A stretch of DNA of 64,000 nt from Desulfocapsa sp. GTDB taxonomy: Bacteria; Desulfobacterota; Desulfobulbia; Desulfobulbales; Desulfocapsaceae. The notes beneath the pieces were generated by a model. It worked only from the letters and a program-made list of their open reading frames with translations. It did no database searches and was not told the DNA's origin. Below, piece after piece: positions 18,210 to 26,895 of the stretch. The translations under genes were made by a program, and so were the position numbers. Position 1 is the stretch's first letter. Every line of letters begins with the position of its first letter. The stretch spans positions 62,001 to 126,000 of the forward strand of contig JAFLJS010000036.1 in NCBI GenBank assembly GCA_022712895.1, in the 5' to 3' direction.

Positions 18210-19625
18210 TCAGTACGCTCCACGACCATCAAAAACACGTTTGATGGTTTTAAAGATGATCTTGATATCCGTCCAGAGAGAATAATTCAGGATATACCAA
18301 TCATCCATACCAACCCGCGTATCGTAATCACTGGTGTCTGAACGCCCTTCTACCTGCCAGTGTCCAGTGATCCCTGGTTTCATGGAGCAGTATCGGCCCG
18401 CGCTCTCTTTATAAAAATCTTTGAGTTCCTTGCCGACAATTGGCCTTGCCCCAACCACGCTCATATCGCCTTTTAAAACGTTAAAGAATTGCGGTAACTC
18501 ATCGAGGCTGGTTTTTCGCAAAAATTTCCCGAGTTTGGTAACCCGTGGATCACTTTTTAATTTAAAGCTGCTTTCCCATTCTTTTTTCAGAGTCTCATCT
18601 TCTTCCAGCAAGGCTTCCAGCATATCCTCAGCATCCACTTTCATGGATCGGAATTTTAAACAACCGAACTCTCGCCCTGTAGAAGTAATACGAGGATGAC
18701 GATAAAAGACCGGTCCACCATCCTGCAGTTTTACCAACAGAGCAATTACCAGAAGTAATGGTGAGATACACGTTAGGACCAAAGAGGAAAAAATCAAATC
18801 AAAACTTCGCTTCCATTCAGTATTTGGATTAAAATTCAGGACAAGAAGACTTCCAAGGGACTGCATCTCGGCATGATGCAATCCATAGACATAAAGATCG
18901 GGAACAAGGTATATGCGTGAGCCAAGGGAACGGCATTCACGCAGAATCTTAAAAATCTTTTTCTCTGCCCGCATGGGAAGGGCTATATATACATAATCAA
19001 CATCATTACTCTCAAGATACGCAGGCAGAGAATCTATTGAGCCAACAAGTGTTTTATTCATTTTCTTTAATTCATCACTCTCTTCCACTTTATCATCAAA
19101 AAATCCTATAACATCAATACCTGCCCATGGTATTGTCTCGAGTTCCCGAGCCAAAGATACGCCAAGTTCTCCAGCACCAGCAATAACAGCATGCCGAACA
19201 TTCTTCCCCCTGGATCTGAAATGGTGAAGGATTTTCCTGGCCAATACGTGAAAAGTAAAAAGGAGTACAGGTGTAGAAATCGACCAGACAAGAAAGACCA
19301 GCCGCGAATAGGCATGCGAGATTTTAAAAACAAAAAAGTAGAAAAGCAGCATCCCAACTACTGTTGCCCAGGCACGAACAATGACCAGAAACTCCTGGAA
19401 AAACTTCCAGCCACGCCATGATCGGTAGAGCTGAAACGATTGAAAGACGACAAGACAAAGGAGGAAGGTAATTATGGTGAAACGGGTATAGTAGGGAGAC
19501 CAGGGCACCCGATACCAGGCAAGAAGCAACCACATATAGCCAACTACCACCCCACAATCGATAACGTGCAGCAACCGAGCCATGATAGAGCTCTGTTCTC
19601 TCAGATTTGTGGAAAGCATATTCAT
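18210..19625 (-). CDS. Polyprenyl-phosphate sugar-1-phosphate transferase (WbaP/WcaJ type)
   Basis: Initiates repeat-unit assembly by moving a hexose-1-phosphate from a nucleotide sugar to undecaprenyl phosphate in the inner membrane. The 471-residue protein has an N-terminal block of four hydrophobic segments (about 12-130), a Rossmann-like linker (VIAGAGELGVSLARELE), a re-entrant membrane helix (about 265-290) and the catalytic domain with KFRSM, RKTSLDELPQFFNVLKGD, SVVGARP and KPGITGHWQVEGRSD. It is the last gene of the minus-strand locus; the sugar (glucose or galactose) is not predictable. Confidence 0.93.
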   Translation of the reverse strand: MNMLSTNLREQSSIMARLLHVIDCGVVVGYMWLLLAWYRVPWSPYYTRFTIITFLLCLVVFQSFQLYRSWRGWKFFQEFLVIVRAWATVVGMLLFYFFVFKISHAYSRLVFLVWSISTPVLLFTFHVLARKILHHFRSRGKNVRHAVIAGAGELGVSLARELETIPWAGIDVIGFFDDKVEESDELKKMNKTLVGSIDSLPAYLESNDVDYVYIALPMRAEKKIFKILRECRSLGSRIYLVPDLYVYGLHHAEMQSLGSLLVLNFNPNTEWKRSFDLIFSSLVLTCISPLLLVIALLVKLQDGGPVFYRHPRITSTGREFGCLKFRSMKVDAEDMLEALLEEDETLKKEWESSFKLKSDPRVTKLGKFLRKTSLDELPQFFNVLKGDMSVVGARPIVGKELKDFYKESAGRYCSMKPGITGHWQVEGRSDTSDYDTRVGMDDWYILNYSLWTDIKIIFKTIKRVFDGRGAY

Positions 19626-19632
19626 ATGTTTT

Positions 19633-20571
19633 TTACACCCGCCTGGACCACCAGGTCTTATTCATACTGAGTTTTGGCACGAGCCACTGCGGCAGAGCAT
19701 AATACATGCTTCCCAGTTTATAACCACTAAATTTTGCCAGATTACGACAGAAAAAGACAGGGATAAGCTGATATTTATGTTTTTTCAAAATGGTAGACAA
19801 CTCAAATTTAATGTATTTCAGTCCCTCCCCTTCAGCCTTACCATAGGTCGTAATAAGCCATGATTCTGTGTGATGCAAAACACCGATATCAAAGGAGCGA
19901 TGAAACTCTTCCCCAATACTGTAGTTGTGAGAATGAAAGACTGTAGCCTCAGCCACATACGCTAGTGTATAACCAGCTACTAATAATTTCCCGGCGGCAC
20001 AGGTATCCTCACCAAAGATTAAGCCATCAGCAAAAAATCCTACTTCTGCAAGTGTCTTTTTTCTATAAGCGGCACAGGAATTAGACACAAAAACTGTTTT
20101 CAAGCCCCTTTGCTCTTTATCAGCAAAACTTCTAATTTCAGATTCTTTCGGATAGTTAAACAGACGAAGTGTTTTTGCAAAAAGAGTGGCGCCTGGATTG
20201 GCTAATTGGCGACCATAACTCAATGCAATATTTTCATCCCGCAAGAGGGGAGCAAGAAGCATTTCAACAACGTTATTATTTTTTGGAACGGCGTCCTGTG
20301 TAAAATAGAGCAGATAATCTCCACTGCTTTCTTTGGCAGCCATGGTTCTGGTAGAACCGTGGTCAAAGTCTGCCCTTGCAATGGGAATTACCCTTGCGCC
20401 AAATTCCAAGGCGATGGGAACTGTGGAATCATCAGAACTTGAATCGATAACAAGTAATTCATCAATGGCTTGGGTTTGGGCAGCAAGTTTAGTAAGAAGG
20501 TGCCGAAAAGTATCTCCTCCGTTTAAGGTGGGAATTATGGCTGTAATCTTGATATTTTTCATAGTGTTCAT
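19633..20571 (-). CDS. Family 2 glycosyltransferase, rhamnosyltransferase-like
   Basis: About 312 residues with a GT-A fold: ITAIIPTLNGGDTFRHLL, the nucleotide-binding VIDSSSDDSTVPIALE, and FTQDAVPKNNNV with the Asp of the metal-binding site. YKKTLAEVG-type and EDTCAAGKLLVAGY motifs resemble RfbF/WfgS rhamnosyltransferases of O-antigen loci, so transfer of rhamnose or another deoxysugar is a guess. The ATG at 20571 avoids overlap with the upstream gene (stop at 20574); another ATG lies three codons inside. It follows three more GT2 genes at 2-9 nt spacing. Confidence 0.85.
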   Translation of the reverse strand: MNTMKNIKITAIIPTLNGGDTFRHLLTKLAAQTQAIDELLVIDSSSDDSTVPIALEFGARVIPIARADFDHGSTRTMAAKESSGDYLLYFTQDAVPKNNNVVEMLLAPLLRDENIALSYGRQLANPGATLFAKTLRLFNYPKESEIRSFADKEQRGLKTVFVSNSCAAYRKKTLAEVGFFADGLIFGEDTCAAGKLLVAGYTLAYVAEATVFHSHNYSIGEEFHRSFDIGVLHHTESWLITTYGKAEGEGLKYIKFELSTILKKHKYQLIPVFFCRNLAKFSGYKLGSMYYALPQWLVPKLSMNKTWWSRRV

Positions 20572-20573
20572 GC

Positions 20574-21392
20574 CTACAAACGAAAAATAATTACCAGAAC
20601 GTATTTTAGCAATGCCCATGCCATATAAGGTGATGGATGTTTTCGGTAGAGTAATATCTCAGACTTGGCAGCAGTTTTTCGTAAGAAAGAGGACATGTTT
20701 TTCCTCTCCCCCTGCCATCCGCGACAATGGTAGGCAGTAATTTCAGAATGATAAAGAAGTTTCCAACCTCCCTTTCGCATACGTAGGCAGAGTTCAATAT
20801 CTTCTTTATAAAGGAAAAAGTCTGGATCAAAGACAGGCCCCGCTAAAGAGTCTAATGCTTCTTTTTTACAAAAGAGCAAGGCACCGCACAATGCGGGCAT
20901 CTCTTCCGGTGAGTCATATTGGCCATGATCTGCTTCACCTTGCCCCCTGTCCACCCAACGTCCATAAACTTTACGCTGTACACCAGTGGAATCAATCCTG
21001 CCATTGGCCTTGCTTTCTTGTAGATTATAGCCCAGCAATTTCCCGGAAACTATCCCAGCCAGTGGATTTTCTTTACTGATTTTGAGTGCAGATTGAATAA
21101 ATGAGGTGGGTAAGAAAACATCGGGATTAAGAAAAAGGATATAGTCAACACTTGTGTGAAGAACAGACATGCCTTCATTATTGGCGCGTGAAAAACCAAT
21201 ATTATTCTTTTTTATCAGCTGAAAAGGATACTTTTCATTCAGGGTCTGCAGATAAGACACATCGTCTGAGCCACTATCAACCACAACAATTTCAGCGAGC
21301 TTCTCACCTTGCCCCACAAGAGCTTGCAGGCACTGTTCAAGGCAGGACGCAGAATTATGAGTAACAATAATAGCAGCAACCGTTTGACTCAT
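20574..21392 (-). CDS. Family 2 glycosyltransferase
   Basis: 272 residues, GT-A fold. It begins VAAIIVTHNSASCLEQCLQA, with VVVDSGSDDVSYL for the nucleotide sugar and ILFLNPDVFLP carrying the DVD-like metal site. CGALLFCKKEALDS and DFFLYKEDIELCLRMRKGGW are the usual acceptor-domain motifs. The last residues are hydrophobic (WALLKYVLVIIFRL), suggesting membrane association. It is tightly packed between two GT2 genes in the polysaccharide locus; donor and acceptor are unknown. Confidence 0.87.
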   Translation of the reverse strand: MSQTVAAIIVTHNSASCLEQCLQALVGQGEKLAEIVVVDSGSDDVSYLQTLNEKYPFQLIKKNNIGFSRANNEGMSVLHTSVDYILFLNPDVFLPTSFIQSALKISKENPLAGIVSGKLLGYNLQESKANGRIDSTGVQRKVYGRWVDRGQGEADHGQYDSPEEMPALCGALLFCKKEALDSLAGPVFDPDFFLYKEDIELCLRMRKGGWKLLYHSEITAYHCRGWQGERKNMSSFLRKTAAKSEILLYRKHPSPYMAWALLKYVLVIIFRL

Positions 21393-21401
21393 ACTTTCTC
21401 G

Positions 21402-22433
21402 CTACAGAAATATCTTCTTATAGACACCAAACAGCAGGTTTCCCTGCCCCTTTCCTTGGCGCCTGGCCATGATCGAATCAACAACGTCATTTTCAGCCCT
21501 ATTCATTATTGCTGCCAATTGGCTGTTTGAGACAACCTGTTTTGATAGATTCTCTTTACGTTTGGCAAATATCTTGGGGGAATTTACCATAAAAGACCAG
21601 AGCCCTTTACAATACGCCGGAACCTGATTTTTCTTCACAACAAAACAGAACCAGAAAAACTGATAAATGACAATAACCGGAGCAAAACGCAGGAGAAGAG
21701 AAAAGGGATAATTTTTCAATAGAACATTAAAATTATTCCTGGTGGACAGGGAAACTGTAAAATCATTAATTTTTGATCCGGTTGTCGCACTCCCTACATG
21801 ATAAACCCTTGCCTCTGAAACATACCAGCATTTCTTTCCACGGCTGTTGGCTCGGAGATTCAAATCAACATCTTCAAGATAGGCAAAGAAGTCTTCATCG
21901 AAGCAACCGATCTCTTGCAACATCTCTCTTCGATATAAGGCAGCACCGGCACAGACACCAAAAACATATCGAGATGATGAATACAAGTCACCATCAGCTT
22001 CCATGGTTCCGATCCTGTACCCAACACCTCCTCGCAAAAAAGCGTCCCCTGCGCCATCAAGTTTATGCCGTTTATGGTAATTGAGCATCTTGGCAGCGAA
22101 GAAGTCAGCTTCGGGTATCTTTTCAGCAGCCCTAACCATTTCCTGCAAACAATCTTCATGAAGTTCGGTATCGTTATTGAGCAAAAATACCAGAGGCGCT
22201 GAGCCGGCCTTGATGCCAGCATTGACAGCAACACTGAACCCCCTGTTTTGAGGCCAGGAGATAAGGTGTACGTCAGGATATTTTTCCTGCAACAACTCTT
22301 TTGATCCATCAGTCGAGCCGTTATCAATGACGATAACAGAGTACTCTGTGAAAGATTGTAGTTTTAGGGAATCAAGACACGCCCTTAAAAGATTCTTTCC
22401 ATTCCAATTTGGAATAACAATATCAATCTGCAT
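21402..22433 (-). CDS. Family 2 glycosyltransferase
   Basis: 343 residues. IDIVIPNWNGKNLLRACLDS, VIDNGSTDGSKELLQ and FLLNNDTELHEDCL give the GT-A nucleotide-binding and metal sites; GAALYRREMLQEIGCFDEDF and YLEDVDLNLRANSRG are the acceptor-side motifs. A hydrophobic stretch near 245-270 (LLLRFAPVIVIYQFFWFCF) probably anchors it to the inner membrane. The pattern resembles rhamnosyltransferases of the RfbN class. Neighbours on both sides are GT2 genes. Confidence 0.87.
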   Translation of the reverse strand: MQIDIVIPNWNGKNLLRACLDSLKLQSFTEYSVIVIDNGSTDGSKELLQEKYPDVHLISWPQNRGFSVAVNAGIKAGSAPLVFLLNNDTELHEDCLQEMVRAAEKIPEADFFAAKMLNYHKRHKLDGAGDAFLRGGVGYRIGTMEADGDLYSSSRYVFGVCAGAALYRREMLQEIGCFDEDFFAYLEDVDLNLRANSRGKKCWYVSEARVYHVGSATTGSKINDFTVSLSTRNNFNVLLKNYPFSLLLRFAPVIVIYQFFWFCFVVKKNQVPAYCKGLWSFMVNSPKIFAKRKENLSKQVVSNSQLAAIMNRAENDVVDSIMARRQGKGQGNLLFGVYKKIFL

Positions 22434-22439
22434 TCCTGC

Positions 22440-23405
22440 TTACTTCTTGTCCTTTTGATTACCACCAATCAAGCGACGGACGTAATAAATGGGTTTTTGC
22501 TGGGACTCATGATATGTGCGAACAATAAGTTCTGCCAATAGTCCACTGGTTACAAACTGAATACCTATAAAAATAAGTAACACAGCAAGAAGAAGCAGTG
22601 GCCTGTCCCCCATGGGTATCCCGAAAACCTGCCGTTGTATCAACATTACAAATATAGTCGTAAAGCCAATAAAGGAAGAAGCAACGCCAACTGTCCCAAA
22701 CACGTGTAAAGGACGAGTGGCATAGCTCAGCATAAACTTCACGGTAAGCAGGTCAAGAACCACACGAATAGTACGCGATATTCCATACTTGGAAGAGCCA
22801 AAGCGCCTTGCTCGATGGTTGACTTTCACTTCAGTAAAAGAGATGCCCATACCACTGGCAATAGCCGGAATAAAACGATGCATTTCACCATACAAACGAA
22901 TATTCTCTGTCACCTCTCGCTTAAAGGCCTTGAGGGTGCAACCATAATCATGCAGCCCTACACCAGTGATCCAGGAAATCAGTTTATTGGCCAGCATGGA
23001 AGGGAGCTTGCGTGAAAGAAAGGGATCTTTACGATCATGTCGCCAACCGGTGACAACATCATAGCCACTATTCAGTTTCTCAACCATGGCAGGTATATCG
23101 TGGGGATCATTCTGCAGGTCACCATCCATGGTAATTATGATATCACCTCTAGCATGATCAAAACCTGCGGACATGGCTGCAGTCTGGCCAAAATTACGCC
23201 TGAGTTCAATTACCACAAGTCGTTCATCTTCACTACTCAACTGTTCAAGGACTGCCACTGACCGGTCAGTGGAACCGTCATCCACGCAGATCAATTCATA
23301 CTCATAGTCAGTGCTATCCAGAACTTCTTTTATTTCAGCATACAGAAGAGGAATATTCTCCTCTTCGTTATATATGGGGACGACTAGTGAAAGATCCAAA
23401 ATCAT
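22440..23405 (-). CDS. Polyprenyl-phosphate glycosyltransferase (DPM1/GtrB/ArnC type)
   Basis: 321 residues. SLVVPIYNEEENIPLLYAEI, CVDDGSTDRS and MDGDLQNDP (the QNDP box) mark the dolichol/undecaprenyl-phosphate mannose synthase class, which makes lipid-linked monosaccharides for use by GT-C enzymes. KVNHRARRFGSSKYG is conserved in the class. Two C-terminal membrane helices (about 228-255 and 263-290) follow. A membrane GT-C-like protein that could use its product is encoded at 45143. It is the first gene of the four-GT2 block; 384 bases separate it from the next gene upstream. Confidence 0.88.
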   Translation of the reverse strand: MILDLSLVVPIYNEEENIPLLYAEIKEVLDSTDYEYELICVDDGSTDRSVAVLEQLSSEDERLVVIELRRNFGQTAAMSAGFDHARGDIIITMDGDLQNDPHDIPAMVEKLNSGYDVVTGWRHDRKDPFLSRKLPSMLANKLISWITGVGLHDYGCTLKAFKREVTENIRLYGEMHRFIPAIASGMGISFTEVKVNHRARRFGSSKYGISRTIRVVLDLLTVKFMLSYATRPLHVFGTVGVASSFIGFTTIFVMLIQRQVFGIPMGDRPLLLLAVLLIFIGIQFVTSGLLAELIVRTYHESQQKPIYYVRRLIGGNQKDKK

Positions 23406-23789
23406 TCTCCTTATTCATCAAAAACCTGTATTCTCAGATTATTTAGACAGCATCTAGGATTCCTAGACCACTACTATAATCGTATATCATAAAAAACAAA
23501 ACTGGCTAGTTTTTTTTATCCTGCACCGGACGAGGCAAAGAAAATAAATTGAGACAGAGAAGGTGGGAACAAAATTAAGAACGGGAAAAGTACATGGAAG
23601 CAAACAAACGGAGCTTGAACATATAAGTCAAAGCGCTGGAAGTAGCCACGTGCCACAACTGCCGACACCAGCTATTTCCAAGAGACGACTCAAAAAGCCA
23701 TGGTAACTGAACCCACCACAGCTTTTGAGCACTTCAACATATGCAACCTGAGTCTTCAGCTCACATATGTTATCTCAAAGGGAAACTGT
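23406..23789. other. Long non-coding gap with terminator-like hairpin
   Basis: 384 bases with no supported gene. On the minus strand a hairpin AAAACT-AGCC-AGTTTT (23498-23513) is followed by GTTTTTT and may terminate the unit ending at 23790. A perfect 15-base palindrome TCTAGGATTCCTAGA lies at 23453-23467, in the leader of the GT2 gene at 22440, and could be an operator. Imperfect -10-like TATAGT near 23475 was not strong enough to call a promoter. Confidence 0.45.
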
Positions 23790-24314
23790 TCAATAGAGGA
23801 TATGACACGACTTTGAATAACAACCAGCTGATGCAATAACAGCCATACCACGTCCCGGAACATCTGACTGCTTGATAATCGTGGTACCGTCAACAAAACG
23901 GGTACCGTTATTACTGGTTACGGCAACTGTTGCACATCCTTCCACGACAACAGTGAACTGTTGCGGATAATCTCTCATTGGCTTACTGAAGTACCACGTT
24001 GGCCTGTCACCATTATGACGGCCCCAGTATAGACCTTCTTCATACGTTTCTCCAGCAGCAGCAGTAGCAGTAACAGTAGCTGGTTCAGCCTCTGCGGCAG
24101 CCACAGGAGTACCACTTGTTACGGCATGCGCTGGCAGGGCACCGAATTCAACAACAGGACTTGTCCATTTGCTAGGAAGGACACTTAAACCAGCAACAGC
24201 AGCAGTTCCAATAGCAAACTTTTTAAGCACTTTTCTTCTGTCATTGTTCGCAAGAATATCGGTCACTGACTGTTCGGTTACGGAAACTTTTTCGGGGGCA
24301 TGCGATGTTGTCAT
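23790..24314 (-). CDS. Exported protein with Tat-like leader, unknown function
   Basis: 174 residues from an ATG with GAGGA 6 nt upstream. A twin-arginine-like leader DRRKVLKKFAIG (Arg26-Arg27) precedes a hydrophobic stretch (about 33-46), then KWTSPVVE and GALPAHA. That KWT-PVVE-LPAHA arrangement recurs in small exported proteins of unknown role. The mature part is Ala/Thr-rich (about 65-92), then a compact domain with EGLYWGRHN, WYFSKPMRDYP, Cys128 and a terminal CYSKSC (Cys165, Cys170). It lies directly downstream of the nucleotidyltransferase, HPr-kinase-like and PqqD genes, so it is a possible substrate of that module. Confidence 0.6.
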   Translation of the reverse strand: MTTSHAPEKVSVTEQSVTDILANNDRRKVLKKFAIGTAAVAGLSVLPSKWTSPVVEFGALPAHAVTSGTPVAAAEAEPATVTATAAAGETYEEGLYWGRHNGDRPTWYFSKPMRDYPQQFTVVVEGCATVAVTSNNGTRFVDGTTIIKQSDVPGRGMAVIASAGCYSKSCHILY

Positions 24315-24459
24315 CAACGTTCCTCGGGTTTGTTTTATTAATTGGTATGAGGTTATTTTCTTCTTCAATCATATACTATTATCTGTTTACAAAAAACATT
24401 CAAGGTTTTTCGGACCTATTTTTATCGTAAATGACTGCTCACCCTACTTTTGCGAACAA

Positions 24460-25605
24460 TTAGTTACTCCGTGTTTCTGTTTTTCTGATCTTTAAATATG
24501 CAGCCCAATACACCTTGACCCAGCGCCAGAGCGTTCGAGGATGCTCAAAACAACGTACTTTCCAGTAACTCCCCCCACACAGGTGACCATAATAAACCTG
24601 CAACCACCACCGAGACGGAAAAAACGTTTCCTTCAATAAAACTGGCATATTACGAAGTTTTTTCCCCTTTATTTTTTGCAACGGCCAGCCACTGAAAGCG
24701 TGCCCCACCCCTCTTGGTTGCTTTCTGACATCAAGATTCAACTCTGTGCGGACTGACCCTGACCAGGGAGTTAAAAAATGAAAACGGGAGATACTATTGA
24801 CTAAAGTAGGTGTTTCTCTTTGAATCTTCGACCAATTCAGATCAGAAATATATTTTTCAACGAGGCTGACAATATCAGCCACATGCATCATTCGATACGG
24901 TTCATAAGTGAGGGGGGCCTGAAAACCATGGAGATACACGTAGTGAAGCGTATCTTCCAAAGAAAGTGTTTTGGCAGTGGTTCCATCGATTTCAATTTCC
25001 CTGGCATGAGCATACGACTTTTCCAGTGGCCAGAGAGGATACTGGGGATGAAATGGAAGAAGATTATGGTGTAATTCTATTGCAACTGGAAGTCCATCAA
25101 TGTTCTTCTCCATAGGAACAAGATGATAGTAATCATGTGGAATGGCATGATGTTGTGCTGTAGTATACCCTAGAGCCAGGAGAACTCTTTTCGCTCTTTT
25201 GAGATCACTTTTTTTTACCAGTAGATCAATATCACGCATTGGCCGCAAGCCGATCTCACTGTAGACAAAATTGCAAAGAGCGATTCCCTTGACCAGCAGC
25301 ACTTCAATACCTTCATGATGGTAGGCCTTAACAATTTCAACAACAGCTTTATTTCTAATCCCATTCGACATTCTATTACGAAGATACAGGCTCTGCAAAA
25401 GCCGACGTCCAGCTTTTGGGAGTTGAACATCAGCATGCCGAATATGTTTGTAGAGTAATGAAGCGACACCGTGCTGCTCAGCACTGTGTATCAGATGTTC
25501 CCAGGAGCTTTCTCGATATGGTCGGAGGACAAGGGCACGTATCAATGCGGCAGACATGGCGGCATGGCTACTATCACATGCACAGAGAGCTAAGACCTTT
25601 TGCAC
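24460..25605 (-). CDS. Nucleotidyltransferase family protein (NTP_transf_5 type)
   Basis: 381 residues from a GTG 8 nt after the kinase-like gene. A helical N-terminus (WEHLIHSAEQHGVASLLYKH) is followed by VLLVKGIALCNFVYSE and GLRPMRDIDLLV (Asp125 and Asp127), the nucleotidyltransferase-like active site of the NTP_transf_5 family, then a helical C-terminal half. Homologues occur in lasso-peptide and polysaccharide loci beside HPr-kinase-like and PqqD genes, where some modify the peptide. The frame is open to an ATG at 25764, but that would overlap the kinase-like gene by 150 nt. The substrate here is unknown. Confidence 0.78.
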   Translation of the reverse strand: MQKVLALCACDSSHAAMSAALIRALVLRPYRESSWEHLIHSAEQHGVASLLYKHIRHADVQLPKAGRRLLQSLYLRNRMSNGIRNKAVVEIVKAYHHEGIEVLLVKGIALCNFVYSEIGLRPMRDIDLLVKKSDLKRAKRVLLALGYTTAQHHAIPHDYYHLVPMEKNIDGLPVAIELHHNLLPFHPQYPLWPLEKSYAHAREIEIDGTTAKTLSLEDTLHYVYLHGFQAPLTYEPYRMMHVADIVSLVEKYISDLNWSKIQRETPTLVNSISRFHFLTPWSGSVRTELNLDVRKQPRGVGHAFSGWPLQKIKGKKLRNMPVLLKETFFPSRWWLQVYYGHLCGGSYWKVRCFEHPRTLWRWVKVYWAAYLKIRKTETRSN

Positions 25606-25612
25606 TGGTGAG

Positions 25613-26464
25613 CTACTTCCAGTGCAGAACTTTGAAGAGGTTCTGCATTGCAGCTTCAACACCCTGAAAAGAACTGTATACCATTCGGTAGGTGGGAACT
25701 GACCGGGCAATTTGAATAACCTGTCGAAAACCGTGGCCTTCCAGATTTCGTCCATTGACATCACACGCCATTAGGTGGGTGGAGACCTGGGCCGCAGATA
25801 TTTTCTCAATCTTGAGCTCTGCACCAGCTTGATACTTGGGGATAAGTATCAACGACGGAGATGTGGTAATTTGCCGAAACTCCGGGTTCAGTAAACGGTG
25901 AGGAATAATATACCCGTATTCGTCACCAAGAGCATTATCGAGCGCATGCTCATCAACAAGTCGTTTTACTGCGGATACAGCACCGTATTTTATACAAAGA
26001 GGTCTGGTAAAAGGACTCCTTGGAGCATGCTCATCAGCAGGGATAAAATATAATTCATCTGTCAAATAGGAACAGCCCTGCGTCACTAAACAGGTTGTGA
26101 CACTACTCTTTCCATATCCGCTCAGCCCTGGTAAAAGAATCACCTTATCCTGGTAGGCCACTGCTCCAGCATGGAAAGCAATACCATGACTATTTCTATT
26201 GAGCAGATTAAAGATAACCGCATCAAATAACATTGCAGCGAAATGAACACCCAGAGCGCCGCTGAATGACTCACACCCGGTATTAGTAAGGGTGTATTCT
26301 CCGGCAACTTCAGCCTGTGCAACCCGTAAAACCTTCTCGTGTTCAGCTACTTGTGCTTCACTGTGAAGGTCATCAAACAATAGTGATAAGAAATAGTGTA
26401 CCTCATCACTATCATACTCAATTGCAACGTGAAATCCGGCGAAACTAACTGTATATTCTGGCAT
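25613..26464 (-). CDS. HPr-kinase-related P-loop protein
   Basis: 283 residues. The C-terminal two thirds resembles the HPr kinase/phosphorylase catalytic fold: IAFHAGAVA (His98), Walker A GLSGYGKSS at 113-121 and SYLTDELYF (Asp136-Glu137). The N-terminal DRTGG domain of true HPrK is missing, as in the HprK-related kinases found next to PqqD-like proteins. In paeninodin-type lasso clusters such kinases phosphorylate a peptide serine; whether that applies here is inference. It lies 35 nt after the PqqD-like gene and 8 nt before the nucleotidyltransferase. Confidence 0.8.
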   Translation of the reverse strand: MPEYTVSFAGFHVAIEYDSDEVHYFLSLLFDDLHSEAQVAEHEKVLRVAQAEVAGEYTLTNTGCESFSGALGVHFAAMLFDAVIFNLLNRNSHGIAFHAGAVAYQDKVILLPGLSGYGKSSVTTCLVTQGCSYLTDELYFIPADEHAPRSPFTRPLCIKYGAVSAVKRLVDEHALDNALGDEYGYIIPHRLLNPEFRQITTSPSLILIPKYQAGAELKIEKISAAQVSTHLMACDVNGRNLEGHGFRQVIQIARSVPTYRMVYSSFQGVEAAMQNLFKVLHWK

Positions 26465-26499
26465 GACATTCGAAGGTGAGCAGGGATAGGGATTGACTG

Positions 26500-26772
26500 T
26501 TAGCGCAAAACAGCAATATTCTTTTCAAGTAAACGTCTTATAAGTGCTCTGACATCGTCAGCGATCTGTGCCTCATTTTCCGGGTACAAATCGACCAAGA
26601 CATCAATCACCTCGGAGACAGGTCGCACTCCGTCACAGAGCTCCCAAATTAAGGCACCTGTCTCATTGAGATACAGTGAAGTGGCAAGGGTTGGATGATA
26701 AACGGTAATCTCATTATCTATCCTTTCGAGCAGATACCCGGCCTCAAGCATTACTATTCTTTTTGTGTCCAT
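26500..26772 (-). CDS. PqqD-family peptide chaperone / recognition protein
   Basis: 90 residues matching the PqqD pattern: VMLEAGYLLERIDNEITVYH, then ATSLYLNETGALIWELCDG, VSEVIDVLVDLYP and ADDVRALIRRLLEKNI. PqqD domains (RiPP recognition elements) bind leader peptides and present them to modifying enzymes. No PQQ biosynthesis genes or radical-SAM enzyme are present nearby. An AAGGAA site precedes the ATG. It heads the kinase-nucleotidyltransferase unit. Confidence 0.85.
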   Translation of the reverse strand: MDTKRIVMLEAGYLLERIDNEITVYHPTLATSLYLNETGALIWELCDGVRPVSEVIDVLVDLYPENEAQIADDVRALIRRLLEKNIAVLR

Positions 26773-26895
26773 AGTCTTTTTTTTCCTTTGCTGCTGTTAC
26801 TGCAATTCATCCGATGATTTTAGTAAGGACTTGGATGCATCGCCAAATGATCTGGAACAACAGCAAGGGACAAGCAAACGGAAGTACTTCTGCTC

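Noticed and set aside
25606-25764. Upstream ATG start for the nucleotidyltransferase gene
   Set aside because: It would overlap the kinase-like gene by about 150 nt and add a segment unlike the family; the GTG at 25605 fits spacing and alignment.
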